From IMG/VR virus record IMGVR_UViG_3300028786_000007, positions 1 to 64,000 of that record: a DNA stretch of 64,000 nucleotides, one strand, 5' to 3'. The notes beneath the pieces were generated by a model. It saw only the letters and a list, made by a program, of their open reading frames with translations, made no database searches and was not told the origin of the DNA. A program made the translations under genes and the position numbers. How positions within the stretch are numbered: the first letter of the stretch is position 1; every line of letters begins with the position of its first letter. Of the stretch, positions 6,997 to 15,347 are shown piece after piece. This DNA is from a virus.

Positions 6997-7662
6997 ATGA
7001 ATCTATACGAAATCCTTGGCGTGGATCCGAAAGCCCCCATTACTGCTATTCGAGCTGCTTATATGCGCCTGGCTAAAGTACATCATCCTGATAAAGGCGG
7101 CTCCGAGCAAAAGTTTCAACAATTGCAGCTCGCCTATAATGTGCTGAAGGATGAAACGAAGCGGGCGCACTACGACGAGACCGGAGAAACGCAGCCGAAA
7201 GCCAGCGAGGAAGAAGAGTTTCAGAACAAAGTTCTGATGTTCCTGAACTCTGTTGTGCAGTATGTTGTGTTTAACGACAACCTCACCCCTTTCGACAATT
7301 TGCAAGCGATTTGCATAGAAATGTGCGAACAAAAGCTCAAGGAACTCGACGACGAGATCAATGCAATTCGCAGCGCAGAGAAAAAGATACGCCGCGTAGT
7401 CAAGCGCTGGAAGCGTAAGACGCCGGGCAAGCAGGATTTCATTGCGGGCCTTCTTACCCAAAAATTGGAAGAGGTGCGCCGGAAAATCACTTTGGTGCGC
7501 AATACCCGTAAGATTGTGGAAGCGACCAAGGAAATCCTCGTGGATTACGACTTTATCGCGGCTAAGCCGAAACCGCAGCCTGAGCCGAACCCTCAGGTGA
7601 AGGTCATCGTGACGGAAATCACCCTAGCAGATATGGAACGCCTGATGCGGGGTACGGGATGA
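6997..7662 (+). CDS. J-domain (DnaJ-like) co-chaperone
   Basis: 221 residues. Residues 1-60 are a J domain (NLYEILGVDPKAPITAIRAAY, then HHPDKGG with the essential HPD, and YNVLKDETKRAHYDETG). The rest is a helical, charged region with no zinc-finger or typical client-binding domain. J proteins stimulate host DnaK ATPase and direct it to a client, so this protein probably recruits host Hsp70 to a phage process such as replication or assembly. ATG 6997 follows GGAGGG; an upstream TTG at 6916 lacks such a site. A GC-rich hairpin (GGGCCGG/CCGGCCC) lies in the preceding gap. Confidence 0.9.
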   Translation: MNLYEILGVDPKAPITAIRAAYMRLAKVHHPDKGGSEQKFQQLQLAYNVLKDETKRAHYDETGETQPKASEEEEFQNKVLMFLNSVVQYVVFNDNLTPFDNLQAICIEMCEQKLKELDDEINAIRSAEKKIRRVVKRWKRKTPGKQDFIAGLLTQKLEEVRRKITLVRNTRKIVEATKEILVDYDFIAAKPKPQPEPNPQVKVIVTEITLADMERLMRGTG

Positions 7663-8087
7663 GCCCGGCTTATATCAATCCAAGCCACTGCCCTTGCTGC
7701 GGTCAATCACTGCCTGTGGTGGGCTTGACTGCAGACCGCTTCACTAAGCGCGCTATCCGAGGCTCGAGGTCAGTTCAACTCTCCCCTTCAGAATATACGT
7801 TGCTGGCGCGTTTGTTGGTCAAGCCCGGCCAATGGGTCAGTTTGGACGCAATCATCTTCGCGATGTGGGTAAATGTCGGAGCAGAAGAGCCCAATTCGGC
7901 CGTGAGGGTGGTGTCCGCTATGACGTATCGTCTGCGGAAAAAGCTGCCGCAACTGGGGTTTACTCTCCAGGCTCATAAGAGTCATGGCCGCCGCCTGATC
8001 GCCTTGCCCGTCACGACCCCACCGGACAGAGGCTTTTCGGCAACTACGAATCGTGAGGATGTGGTTTATACACAATCTAGGACTTGA
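7659..8087 (+). CDS. OmpR/PhoB-type winged-helix protein with Cys motif
   Basis: 142 residues. An N-terminal CPCCGQ segment suggests a small metal-binding turn. Residues about 40-115 match the response-regulator C-terminal winged helix (LSPSEYTLLARLLVKPGQWVS, AMTYRLRKKL, then a basic hairpin HGRRLIAL). There is no receiver domain, so it is a stand-alone DNA binder. It overlaps the J-domain gene by ATGA. Possibly a transcription factor for the neighbouring early genes. Confidence 0.75.
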   Translation: MSPAYINPSHCPCCGQSLPVVGLTADRFTKRAIRGSRSVQLSPSEYTLLARLLVKPGQWVSLDAIIFAMWVNVGAEEPNSAVRVVSAMTYRLRKKLPQLGFTLQAHKSHGRRLIALPVTTPPDRGFSATTNREDVVYTQSRT

Positions 8088-8112
8088 CTTCTGCGCCCGG
8101 CAGCAGTAAAGT
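8087..8112 (+). promoter_or_regulatory. Copy 1 of the 26-bp directional motif
   Basis: ACTTCTGC, ten bases, AGTAAAGT. The same outer blocks at the same spacing occur at 52718-52743 (minus) and 58476-58501 (plus), each pointing toward a gene start. Here the next start is 52 nt away (8164). Could be a phage promoter or an operator. Confidence 0.6.
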
Positions 8113-8163
8113 TGCTTCTGCGGTGGTTGAGGGTGGTTCCTTAACCCACTAGGAGGGAATAAA

Positions 8164-8676
8164 ATGCTGCAGGAACTTACCCGTACAGCCGTTAAGGCTC
8201 CAGTTTCCAATAAAGATCTCGTCGAGCAGTATAACCGTCTGGCCAAGATGGTTGATGCTACGCCAGTCACGCGCTTCGCTTCTCGGGAAGTCGCCCTGAA
8301 GCGCTTGGAGCGGATCCAGGCTGAGGTCAAAGCGCGCTTCGTCACGACGCCGGAGCGTAAAAAGCGCCAGAAGGTGTTCAACTACCCGCCGCGCGACGAA
8401 CTTAAGGCATTGAAGCCGGGTACACTGCGTGCTGAGGCTCGCGACCTGCTTAAGGCCGGTGCAACGCTCGGTAAGGTGGAAGAGCTGATCGCGGATTGGG
8501 ATAAGCGCAACGGCGACAAGCCCTATCGCTTGGAGCCGCGTGCTTATGGCCTTGTGAGGCTGCTGCACACCTATATCGGCTATGCCCTCCGTGAGGAAGG
8601 CGAAGGCGACAATAAGATTATCTTCCTGATGGATACGAAGGAGTGGAATGCGTGGAGAGCCCAGAGAACGGCGTAA
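8164..8676 (+). CDS. Phage protein, unknown
   Basis: 170 residues, strong AGGAGG Shine-Dalgarno. N-terminal helices (VEQYNRLAKMVDATPVTRFASREVALKRLE) and a middle YPPRDELKALKPGTLRAEARDLL segment resemble a domain often seen in phage hypothetical proteins. First gene after the 26-bp motif, so it probably begins a transcription unit. Function unknown. Confidence 0.75.
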   Translation: MLQELTRTAVKAPVSNKDLVEQYNRLAKMVDATPVTRFASREVALKRLERIQAEVKARFVTTPERKKRQKVFNYPPRDELKALKPGTLRAEARDLLKAGATLGKVEELIADWDKRNGDKPYRLEPRAYGLVRLLHTYIGYALREEGEGDNKIIFLMDTKEWNAWRAQRTA

Positions 8677-9170
8677 CCTCCTCGGAAATAATTCCAGCAA
8701 AAGCCGATCACTTTGTGGTCGGTTTTTTGTTTTCTGAGGACGGAGAGAGTTTGTTGTTAATTGAGAAAAAGCGGCCGGCTTGGCAGGTTGGCTATCTTAA
8801 TGGCATTGGTGGGAAGATTTATCCTGGCGAGGCTCCGGTCGCCGCTATGGGGCGGGAGTGCATTGAGGAAGCCGGCGTGGACGTGGAGTGGTCTGAATTT
8901 GCCTGCGTTGAATATGGTGCCCACTTCTTGCATTTCTTTGCGGCGCGCGATGGTACAGCATTCCTGGATGCGCGGCAGCAAACGGATGAGCCCTTAGCGC
9001 GTGTGCGCTATTTATCGGTGCAGTACCCACAGAACATTTATGAACTATCGGTTATTCCGAACCTGAAATGGCTGATACCCCTAGCTCGGCACCACCTTTT
9101 CTATGAGAAGGTCACGTTGGCTCATGTCATTATGACGGGAGGGGGAAGTACAATAGCGAGGAAAATGTGA
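8652..9170 (+). CDS. Nudix hydrolase
   Basis: 172 residues from GTG 8652, placed by AAGGAG at 8638-8643; overlaps the previous gene by 25 nt. Nudix box: GGKIYPGEAPVAAMGRECIEEAGVD, shown here in parts as GGKIYPGE and RECIEEAG, with the metal-binding glutamates intact. Such enzymes cleave nucleoside diphosphates linked to X. It may sanitise the nucleotide pool or remove unmodified nucleotides; substrate not predictable. Confidence 0.85.
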   Translation: MESPENGVTSSEIIPAKADHFVVGFLFSEDGESLLLIEKKRPAWQVGYLNGIGGKIYPGEAPVAAMGRECIEEAGVDVEWSEFACVEYGAHFLHFFAARDGTAFLDARQQTDEPLARVRYLSVQYPQNIYELSVIPNLKWLIPLARHHLFYEKVTLAHVIMTGGGSTIARKM

Positions 9171-9985
9171 TACGCAAGCGAGAATACCGTGTAGTTGTGG
9201 AGGCCGTTATTCTCGCCCTACTATCAATCCTAATTGTGCACTTGTTCTTCGAGCGCTTTACCCCCACTGCCGATTGGCTCTGGCCGGCTATGGGCCTCAC
9301 TCTACTGATCATGGCCGGCGTCAGTGCCTATCAGGCTTGGCGACGCCGCATTATCCTGGCCGGCGATATTGGCCTGCTACAGGGCGCGACTTGGAACCTT
9401 GTGCTGCTTATGGAGAACTATGGCACGAAGTCCTCAGGCCGGCGCGCGGCCGGCCGGGCGAAGGTGCTAGAGCGCTTCGCGGTAGAGGGGGCCAAGGAAG
9501 TCGCCGCGGGCCGACCAATGCCTATGGGCGATACCGGCGCGCTCGACCTCACTACGCTCGGTTTTGAGCTCATTACCCGCAACGAGGAAGATGGCTCCAA
9601 GCACTGGCGGCGGGTGAACGGCATTCGTCGCGGGCTGTATTGCTACCTGGCATTGGTGGAATTGCAGAGCCCTGGCCTCGCCTATCGAGGCATGGTCGAA
9701 CACATGAAGACCCAGCGTAAGCTCGGCGACGGCGTGGACAATTTCCCGGAGTTAAGACGCCTGCTGGGCCTTCCCACGGAATGGCCGACCGACGACCTGC
9801 CGGAGTTTTGCGAGCGCATGGGTATCACTGTGGAACGGGAACGCGCCGTGCTGGAGGCCGTCGCTGCTGGAATGGCCGTCGCGTTTAAGGGGTTGCAATA
9901 CAAGCCTTGGCCAGAGGCGGGCGAACAAGAACAGGTTTATGTTGGTCGGGAGATATTGGCTGAGATGCGTGAATATATGAGGTAA
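9167..9985 (+). CDS. Two-helix membrane protein, unknown
   Basis: 272 residues from GTG 9167 (GTGA overlap with the Nudix gene). Two membrane helices near the N terminus (about 12-30 and 40-58) are followed by a soluble domain of about 210 residues with mixed helix content. Inner-membrane location is expected. No family recognised. Confidence 0.7.
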   Translation: MIRKREYRVVVEAVILALLSILIVHLFFERFTPTADWLWPAMGLTLLIMAGVSAYQAWRRRIILAGDIGLLQGATWNLVLLMENYGTKSSGRRAAGRAKVLERFAVEGAKEVAAGRPMPMGDTGALDLTTLGFELITRNEEDGSKHWRRVNGIRRGLYCYLALVELQSPGLAYRGMVEHMKTQRKLGDGVDNFPELRRLLGLPTEWPTDDLPEFCERMGITVERERAVLEAVAAGMAVAFKGLQYKPWPEAGEQEQVYVGREILAEMREYMR

Positions 9986-9987
9986 AA

Positions 9988-10191
9988 ATGAGCGATTTCC
10001 TGGCCAGTCTTGAGCCTCTCCTGAGACGGCGCTGCGAGGCTGTATTGCAAATTGACACGGCCCTGGCGCACCTCCCGCGCCACCAGCTCATCGCTGTTCT
10101 CACCAGTTATATCGACCTTGATCAGCTTGAAGAAGCCCTACCAACCATCTGCGGAAGCGATAATGCAAAATCACCAGCGCCTGAGCATTGA
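9988..10191 (+). CDS. Small helical protein, unknown
   Basis: 67 residues starting 3 nt after the previous stop. Hydrophobic helices (LASLEPLLRRRCEAVLQI, HQLIAVLTSYI). It precedes and overlaps the first modification gene. Unknown function. Confidence 0.55.
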   Translation: MSDFLASLEPLLRRRCEAVLQIDTALAHLPRHQLIAVLTSYIDLDQLEEALPTICGSDNAKSPAPEH

Positions 10192-11059
10192 AGAATTCGG
10201 CAAAATCCTGATCCAGAGCAATGACCTCGACCCGGTCTATTGCGCGCTCTACACCATGATGGAGGGCGACGTTCTCAGCCAGGAACACCTCTCGCGGTGG
10301 ATCCTCGCCTATAGCTGCCTCTACCATTGCGGCGTGGCTAGCTACCTTAGCGAGTTCGAAGGCGAGGCGTTCTTTAAGGCGCTGATGGTAGCGGCCTGGA
10401 ACGAGGAGCCCTCGCCGGTCGGTGAGCGGTGGCCGCGCGGGCATGAGCGCCGGCACTGGCGTGGGGCTCAGGCGGTGGACAGCTGCAAGGCGCTTTGGGA
10501 CCGCTACCACAGAGAGCCTGAGCACTTCCTGGATTACGTGATATGGCAATATGCGGCCGACGGTGAGCGTGGCCACCCCACTACCTTCGCTGATATCTCT
10601 GAGCGAGTCCGCACCCACCGCGGCTTCGGAGGGTGGATTGCCTTCAAGCTGGCGGACATGATTGACCGGCTACAACTGCGTCGGGTCGAGTTCAATTATG
10701 ATGATGTCACCATCTACACAGATCCTGTCAAAGCTGCGGAACGTCTTGTACGGCAACGCAATGGTTTTCCCGAAACAGCTTCAGTAAAACCGGAAGCCGT
10801 GAAAGCAGTTTTTGAAGCTTTAGAAGAGCATTTCTCCAATTACCCAGCTCCACCGGTGGGCGACCGGCCAATTGGACTTCAGGAAGTCGAATCAATATTG
10901 TGCAAGTGGAAGTCCCACATGAACGGGCACTATCCGCTCTACAATGACATCCGGGAGATCCGGGAAGGGCTGCTGCCCTGGGCGGAAGTCAGTGAGGTGG
11001 CCGGCTTCTTCCGCGCCGCGATGCCCAAGTTGCCCGCCGAGAAGAAGGTGGCCGCATGA
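10163..11059 (+). CDS. AGPT-pyrophosphorylase family, clade 3 (thymine hypermodification)
   Basis: 298 residues from ATG 10163. It matches my recollection of the alpha-glutamyl/putrescinyl-thymine pyrophosphorylase clade 3 proteins: YCALYTMMEGDVLSQEHLSRW, an aromatic YHCGVASYLSEFEGEAFF core, RWPRGHERRHWRGAQAV, and GGWIAFKLADMIDRL. These helical, DNA-glycosylase-like proteins are linked to replacing an activated 5-phosphomethyl-dU group in DNA with an amine or amino acid. A second family member (clade 2) lies at 15881. The start overlaps the small gene before; the stop overlaps the endonuclease (ATGA). Family call is good; exact donor unknown. Confidence 0.78.
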   Translation: MQNHQRLSIEEFGKILIQSNDLDPVYCALYTMMEGDVLSQEHLSRWILAYSCLYHCGVASYLSEFEGEAFFKALMVAAWNEEPSPVGERWPRGHERRHWRGAQAVDSCKALWDRYHREPEHFLDYVIWQYAADGERGHPTTFADISERVRTHRGFGGWIAFKLADMIDRLQLRRVEFNYDDVTIYTDPVKAAERLVRQRNGFPETASVKPEAVKAVFEALEEHFSNYPAPPVGDRPIGLQEVESILCKWKSHMNGHYPLYNDIREIREGLLPWAEVSEVAGFFRAAMPKLPAEKKVAA

Positions 11060-11673
11060 AACGCCAGAAGATATGCGGCGTGTATCGAATACGCTGTTGC
11101 ACTTCAGGATATGCATATATCGGAAGTGCGCTGGATATTGAGCAACGCCTTAAGCACCATCGCAGAACTCTCCAGGAAAATATCTGTGTTAACAAAGTGC
11201 TTCAATTTGCCTGGAATGTGTTCGGGGAAGGTAATTTTGCCTTTGAAATTGTAGAAACTTGCGAAAAAGAGCAGCTCCTGGATCGGGAGAGCTTCCACGC
11301 GGAACAAACTGAATTTCTCTTCAATCTAGGCAAAGTGGTACGCCGCCCGAAAGGCATGACCCCTGAAGGTCGTCTCCGTTGTTCTGAGGCGGCGAAGCGA
11401 GCACATAAAGAAGGTCGCCTTGGCACACCAACGTGGCGTGCAGCGACATGGGAAGGGCTTCCAGAGCGTGGCCGTAAACTATCGGCTGACCGCAAACCAC
11501 TATCCAAAGAACAACGCCAAGCTGCATCTGAACGCATGATTGCCATGCAAGTTGAGGGCAAAGTACCCCCTCGAACCTGGAGTGATTCAGAGCGCCAGAG
11601 GGTCAGGGAACAAGCGGAAGCTCAACGCAAAGAAGGTCGGCTGGGAAGTCGTTCCCATCGAGGAAGCAAATGA
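11056..11673 (+). CDS. GIY-YIG homing endonuclease
   Basis: 205 residues. GIY-YIG core at the N terminus (CGVYRIRCCTSGYAYIGSA, RLKHH, and the catalytic glutamate region RESFHAEQTEFLFNLG). The C terminus is basic with DNA-binding repeats of the NUMOD kind (GMTPEGRLRCSEAAKRAHKEGR, LSKEQRQAASERM, WSDSERQRVREQAEAQRKEGR). Free-standing, inserted between two modification genes with 4-nt overlaps on both sides. Probably a selfish element that spreads the adjacent locus between related phages. Confidence 0.88.
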   Translation: MKRQKICGVYRIRCCTSGYAYIGSALDIEQRLKHHRRTLQENICVNKVLQFAWNVFGEGNFAFEIVETCEKEQLLDRESFHAEQTEFLFNLGKVVRRPKGMTPEGRLRCSEAAKRAHKEGRLGTPTWRAATWEGLPERGRKLSADRKPLSKEQRQAASERMIAMQVEGKVPPRTWSDSERQRVREQAEAQRKEGRLGSRSHRGSK

Positions 11674-12515
11674 CCAATTTTGATACCATCGTTGTGGGAG
11701 CCGGCATCTTTGGTACCACTATTGGATTGTGGTTGCGCCGCCAAGGTCAAAGCGTGTTGATACTGGACGCGGAGAAGCCTCTCTCGGGCTCAGCTCCGGC
11801 AGCTTGCATTGTAAGACCCCAGTGGTTGGGCAAGATGTCTAAGAAGGAAATGGCCCAAGCTTTCTCCGTATTGGACGAGCTTTACGGCCTCCATGAGCTA
11901 GAGGCTCGTATTCTAGTTGCAGGCTTCACCAAGAGCATTTCCGTCTATTGGGTTGCACCACGTGCCATTCTCAAAGCAGGGCGTTTTGAGCCGGCCGAAG
12001 TTGTGGAAGTCGGTGTTGGTGAATCTCCTTGGGTTCGGTGCAGCGATGGTCGCATTATCCATGCCAGAAGCGTGGTGGTGGCTGCTGGCGTGTGGAGCTC
12101 GAAGTTATGCACAATCAATAACTTAACAGCTCAGGCTGGTGTGGCATTTACGTGGAAAACCGAAGACCCTGAGGATGGTCGCCCACGCATCGCTCCGTGG
12201 GCTCCATACCGGCAATTGGTGGCCCTGAACCGGGCACCGTATGAAACATGGGCGGGCGATGGCACTGCGCTAAAGCAGAGCTCACTGACCCCGGAACGTA
12301 TTGCGGCTTCTCGTGAGCGTTGTGCTAAATTTGTGAACATGCCCCCTGAGGATGCTACCGAGATTGTTGGTTTACGTCCTTACATTCGTGGCTTGAAAGA
12401 TCCATGCCTGGTCGAAGAGGTAATGCCGAACATCTTCGTCGCTAGCGGAGGCAGCAAGAACGGCACGGCCGGGGCCGGCTGGGCCGCGTATAAGATTGCT
12501 GAAGCAACGAATTGA
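11670..12515 (+). CDS. FAD-dependent oxidoreductase (DAO-like), probable base-modification enzyme
   Basis: 281 residues. Rossmann start TIVVGAGIFG (GxGxxG at 10-15) with an acidic end of the second strand (ILDAE), and a C-terminal FAD-closing segment (PNIFVASGGSKNGTAGAGWAAYKIAE). This is the D-amino-acid-oxidase/glycine-oxidase type. Flavin-dependent lyases of this type trim an amino acid already attached to thymidine in the ViI/M6 hypermodification pathways. Its position between AGPT-family and kinase genes supports that use. Alternatively it oxidises a free amine donor. Confidence 0.75.
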   Translation: MTNFDTIVVGAGIFGTTIGLWLRRQGQSVLILDAEKPLSGSAPAACIVRPQWLGKMSKKEMAQAFSVLDELYGLHELEARILVAGFTKSISVYWVAPRAILKAGRFEPAEVVEVGVGESPWVRCSDGRIIHARSVVVAAGVWSSKLCTINNLTAQAGVAFTWKTEDPEDGRPRIAPWAPYRQLVALNRAPYETWAGDGTALKQSSLTPERIAASRERCAKFVNMPPEDATEIVGLRPYIRGLKDPCLVEEVMPNIFVASGGSKNGTAGAGWAAYKIAEATN

Positions 12516-12525
12516 GGCTGAGGCG

Positions 12526-13494
12526 ATGGCGTTTTCCCACGAGGGCTGGACATACGGCGCGGAGCACGAGCTCGCCGACATCGACCGGCGCAAGCCGCTA
12601 CCGGCCGGCTATAAGTGGGACGACCGCGATGTCACGATCGTCAATAGCAACGGCATCGCCAATGACCCCAAGGGCCGCCTCTATGGTTATGGTGGTGAGA
12701 TCAACACGCCGGCCACCAATTCAATCTCTGGCCAGATGGGGTGCCTGCTGCAGATCCTGGAGTGGGACCTTAGTGCTCGTGTGAATTACCGCAGCAACCT
12801 ACATTTGCATATCCGGGTTCCAGGCCTCAAAGAAGATCTCCGCGCGCTGAAGCGCCTTGCACTCTACAACGCGCATTGGCTTCCGATTGTGCTTCCGATC
12901 ATTGAGCCCATTCCCTACCCGAATGGCGACGACTACGGCACGGAGCTCTCCTGGCAGGGTGCGCTGCGCCGCTATAAGCGCCGTAAGCGGTCCCACCAGA
13001 CGGTCTTGACCCCGCAGCGCACAGCGAAGATGATCGAGGCGCACACCGTGGAGGAGTTTTTCCGCGCGGAGGTGCCCGTGGACAGTAAGGGCAACCCGAT
13101 GTGGCATGCCCAGGCGCGCGCCGCAGTCAATATCCGCCAGCTGCGAGAAACTGAGACAATCGAGTTCCGCCACTTTTCGGGCACGCTGGACATCAACGAG
13201 CTCAGCCACTGCTTCGATTGGTGCGAGCACTACCTGCTGTGCGCGCTTTGCCCAACTTGGGGACTGCGGCCCTCCGCCTTAGACCCCTATCAGACCTTCA
13301 AGCCACACAAGCCGTTCCAGGGCGTGTTGGCCGGCTTCCCGGAGTTCCCGCCCTACGACCATGCCCTGGAAATCCGCTACCGGGCGACCTGCCATGACGG
13401 GTCGCTGGAGCAAGAGCAGATCGCTAGGAATATCAAAGCGATAGAAGAAAACAGTTTTGACGATGAAGCTTGGGAGAGATCACTAAAATGGTGA
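12526..13494 (+). CDS. COOH-NH2 amidoligase (GCS/GS-like fold)
   Basis: 322 residues from ATG 12526 (GAGG upstream). It has the features of the putative amidoligase family related to glutamate-cysteine ligase and glutamine synthetase: YGAEHELAD (metal-binding E-x-E-like strand), GYGGEINTPATNS, SNLHLHIRV and the late basic/acidic strand ETIEFRHFSGTLDINEL. Such enzymes use ATP to join a carboxylate and an amine. In this cluster it could extend an amino acid or amine on the modified base by an amide bond, or make the donor compound. The substrate is inference; the fold call is fairly confident. Confidence 0.75.
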   Translation: MAFSHEGWTYGAEHELADIDRRKPLPAGYKWDDRDVTIVNSNGIANDPKGRLYGYGGEINTPATNSISGQMGCLLQILEWDLSARVNYRSNLHLHIRVPGLKEDLRALKRLALYNAHWLPIVLPIIEPIPYPNGDDYGTELSWQGALRRYKRRKRSHQTVLTPQRTAKMIEAHTVEEFFRAEVPVDSKGNPMWHAQARAAVNIRQLRETETIEFRHFSGTLDINELSHCFDWCEHYLLCALCPTWGLRPSALDPYQTFKPHKPFQGVLAGFPEFPPYDHALEIRYRATCHDGSLEQEQIARNIKAIEENSFDDEAWERSLKW

Positions 13495-13775
13495 ATAACG
13501 CAAGAATAGGCGAATTTCGAATGATGGCGGCTCAGGTCTTTTATGCCGAAGACGCCGATGGCTTTCTCCGCCGTTGGGAGCCCACTCCGGAGACGTTGCG
13601 CGGCTCCGAAATGGCGCGCGCGATTCGCGGCGGCACGGCTATCAATGACACGCCAACCCTGATCGAATTTCTGGTCGATCGGCTGGTCAACCTTCATGGC
13701 GAAAGCCTTGACGTGGATTATATCCGGGCGGCAAAGGAACGTGCGGCAATGTTGCGCGACTCGTTGCCAAAATGA
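13488..13775 (+). CDS. Small protein, unknown
   Basis: 95 residues from ATG 13488 (GGGAGAG upstream), overlapping the amidoligase end. Mixed helix (AQVFYAEDADGFLRRW, LIEFLVDRLVNLHG). No family recognised; ATGA overlap with the DUF4031 gene suggests a shared transcript. Confidence 0.65.
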   Translation: MVNNARIGEFRMMAAQVFYAEDADGFLRRWEPTPETLRGSEMARAIRGGTAINDTPTLIEFLVDRLVNLHGESLDVDYIRAAKERAAMLRDSLPK

Positions 13776-14116
13776 CCGTTTACGTCGACGACATGTACGC
13801 CATGCCGATGGGGCGCTACCGCGGCATGAAGATGTCGCACATGATCGCCGATACGGAAGCGGAGCTGCACGCCATGGCGGATCAGATTGGCGTGAAGCGA
13901 CGCTGGTTTCAGCAGGTTCCGAGCGGCAACCATTACGACATTGCCATGAGTAAGCGCAGTCGAGCAGTGGCGGCCGGCGCGGTGGAGATCACCATGCGGC
14001 AGTGCGCGGCGATTTGCGCGTGTCAGCGCCGCGGTGAGGCTTACTCCTCGCCGGAGGACGCTTGGGAGAAGCACCGCGCGCGGCTTAGCGCGATAATCAA
14101 TGCGCCGGAGCAATAA
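13772..14116 (+). CDS. DUF4031 protein
   Basis: 114 residues. Typical DUF4031 start (TVYVDDMYAMPMGRYRGMKMSHMIADTEAELHAMAD), then RRWFQQ and HYDIAMSKRSRAVAAGAVEIT. A small domain widespread in phages and bacteria, of unknown biochemical role. Four-base overlap with the upstream gene. Confidence 0.85.
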   Translation: MTVYVDDMYAMPMGRYRGMKMSHMIADTEAELHAMADQIGVKRRWFQQVPSGNHYDIAMSKRSRAVAAGAVEITMRQCAAICACQRRGEAYSSPEDAWEKHRARLSAIINAPEQ

Positions 14117-14184
14117 TCCACATGCTGCGTTGGCTTAAGCGGCTACGTTGCGTTTTGTTCGAAGCATGAAAGAGGAATCGACGA

Positions 14185-14742
14185 ATGACAGTTCTGGTAC
14201 TTTGCCACGGAGCAATCTGCCGTTCACCTATGGCCGTTGCAGTGATGAAACGGGCAGGTCTTACGGATGTTCATTGCGCAGGCTTCAAGCCCGCGGACGA
14301 AAGGTCCAAACCTTCCCCGAAGAAGGTGCGCGACTGGGCGATGGAAAATGAGGGTCTGGACCTCTCATTGCATCGTTCCAAGTCTGTGACCGTGGACATG
14401 CTACGGCGGGCGGAGATTATCCTCTACATGGACAGCGGCCAGATGGGTCGGCTGGAAACGCTGTGGGAGGAAAACGGCCTCGCCGCTGAGCTTGGCCCGG
14501 TTTATGCGCGCGCCCGGCCGCTGGCCGCTTACCTGACCACCCCCCTGGGCCGCATCGGCGACCCGATGTTCCAGAAGCCGGAAACCCAGGAGTTTATGAC
14601 CATTATGGGTCAGCTCGTGGAAGCTTCCACGCGCTTCGCTCGCGAATGGCAGGAACTCAAGAAGGGCGACGCGCAAGTCGCCGGCCTGCAGGCGGCGGCC
14701 ACCGCCAGCACGGACGGTGCTCCTGAGGAGGCCGCGGCGTAA
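14185..14742 (+). CDS. Low-molecular-weight protein tyrosine phosphatase-like
   Basis: 185 residues. P-loop CHGAICRS at residues 7-14 fits C-x5-R-S, right at the N terminus as in LMW-PTP and arsenate reductase relatives; SLHRSKSVT and GDPMFQKPE resemble the later LMW-PTP motifs. Start ATG 14185 follows AGAGGAA. Its stop overlaps the start of the predicted 5-hmdU DNA kinase. It may act on protein phosphotyrosine, or on a phosphorylated nucleotide or base intermediate; the pairing with a DNA-base kinase makes the latter worth testing. An Ala-rich tail follows residue 165. Confidence 0.78.
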   Translation: MTVLVLCHGAICRSPMAVAVMKRAGLTDVHCAGFKPADERSKPSPKKVRDWAMENEGLDLSLHRSKSVTVDMLRRAEIILYMDSGQMGRLETLWEENGLAAELGPVYARARPLAAYLTTPLGRIGDPMFQKPETQEFMTIMGQLVEASTRFAREWQELKKGDAQVAGLQAAATASTDGAPEEAAA

Positions 14743-15347
14743 TGCCCCAATTGGTAAATATACGGGGCACTAGCGGCTCCGGTAAGTCCACAGCGGTCCG
14801 CTCCATTATGGAGCGGGCTGATAGCGTTGACCCCTTCCTGGCCGACCCGGCCGTGTTCGGCAAAAAGCGCAAGAACCCACTGTTCTATCTGTGTCAGTTC
14901 AAGGGTCATCCGGACGTGGCGGTGCTCGGCCACTATGGCGCAGATTGCGGCGGACTGGACACATTACCTTCTTATGCTTTCATCACAGAACTGATCCGGA
15001 CTCGCTACAGCGAAGGTCAACACGTGATCTTCGAAGGGCTATTGCTCAGCCATGACACCAAGCAGGTGCTCGGGCTGTGGGACTGGCTCGGTAAGAAGGA
15101 TTTCACCGTCCTGGAGCTTACCGAAACGGTGGAGACCTGCGTGCAGTCTGTCAGGGACCGGCGCGCGCGGAAGGGCCAACCTCCGGAGTTCAATACGAAC
15201 AACACCGTGCGTCGGCACGGCGAGGTTATACGGGCGTGTAGTAAGCTCGAGGCGGCCGGCGTACCGGTGCGGCGCATTAGCCGGGCGGAATGCGTTCCGA
15301 CCGTCCTGGAGCTGCTGGAGCTGCGTAAGGAGGCGGTGGCGGCGTAA
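14742..15347 (+). CDS. 5-hydroxymethyluracil DNA kinase-like P-loop enzyme
   Basis: 201 residues. Walker A GTSGSGKS at 9-16 in the N-terminal strand-loop (MPQLVNIRG), a mid-protein acidic strand HVIFEGLLLS, a lid-like RRARKGQPPEFN and a C-terminal helical part. This matches the phage P-loop kinases (5-HMUDK) that phosphorylate 5-hydroxymethyl-dU within DNA as the activation step of thymidine hypermodification. Neighbours (LMW-PTP, AGPT-family, dUMP hydroxymethylase) support that reading over a generic nucleotide kinase. Confidence 0.8.
   Translation: MPQLVNIRGTSGSGKSTAVRSIMERADSVDPFLADPAVFGKKRKNPLFYLCQFKGHPDVAVLGHYGADCGGLDTLPSYAFITELIRTRYSEGQHVIFEGLLLSHDTKQVLGLWDWLGKKDFTVLELTETVETCVQSVRDRRARKGQPPEFNTNNTVRRHGEVIRACSKLEAAGVPVRRISRAECVPTVLELLELRKEAVAA

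Noticed and set aside
14148-14351. 67-codon frame overlapping the phosphatase start
   Set aside because: Out of frame with a well supported gene and lacks protein-like composition.
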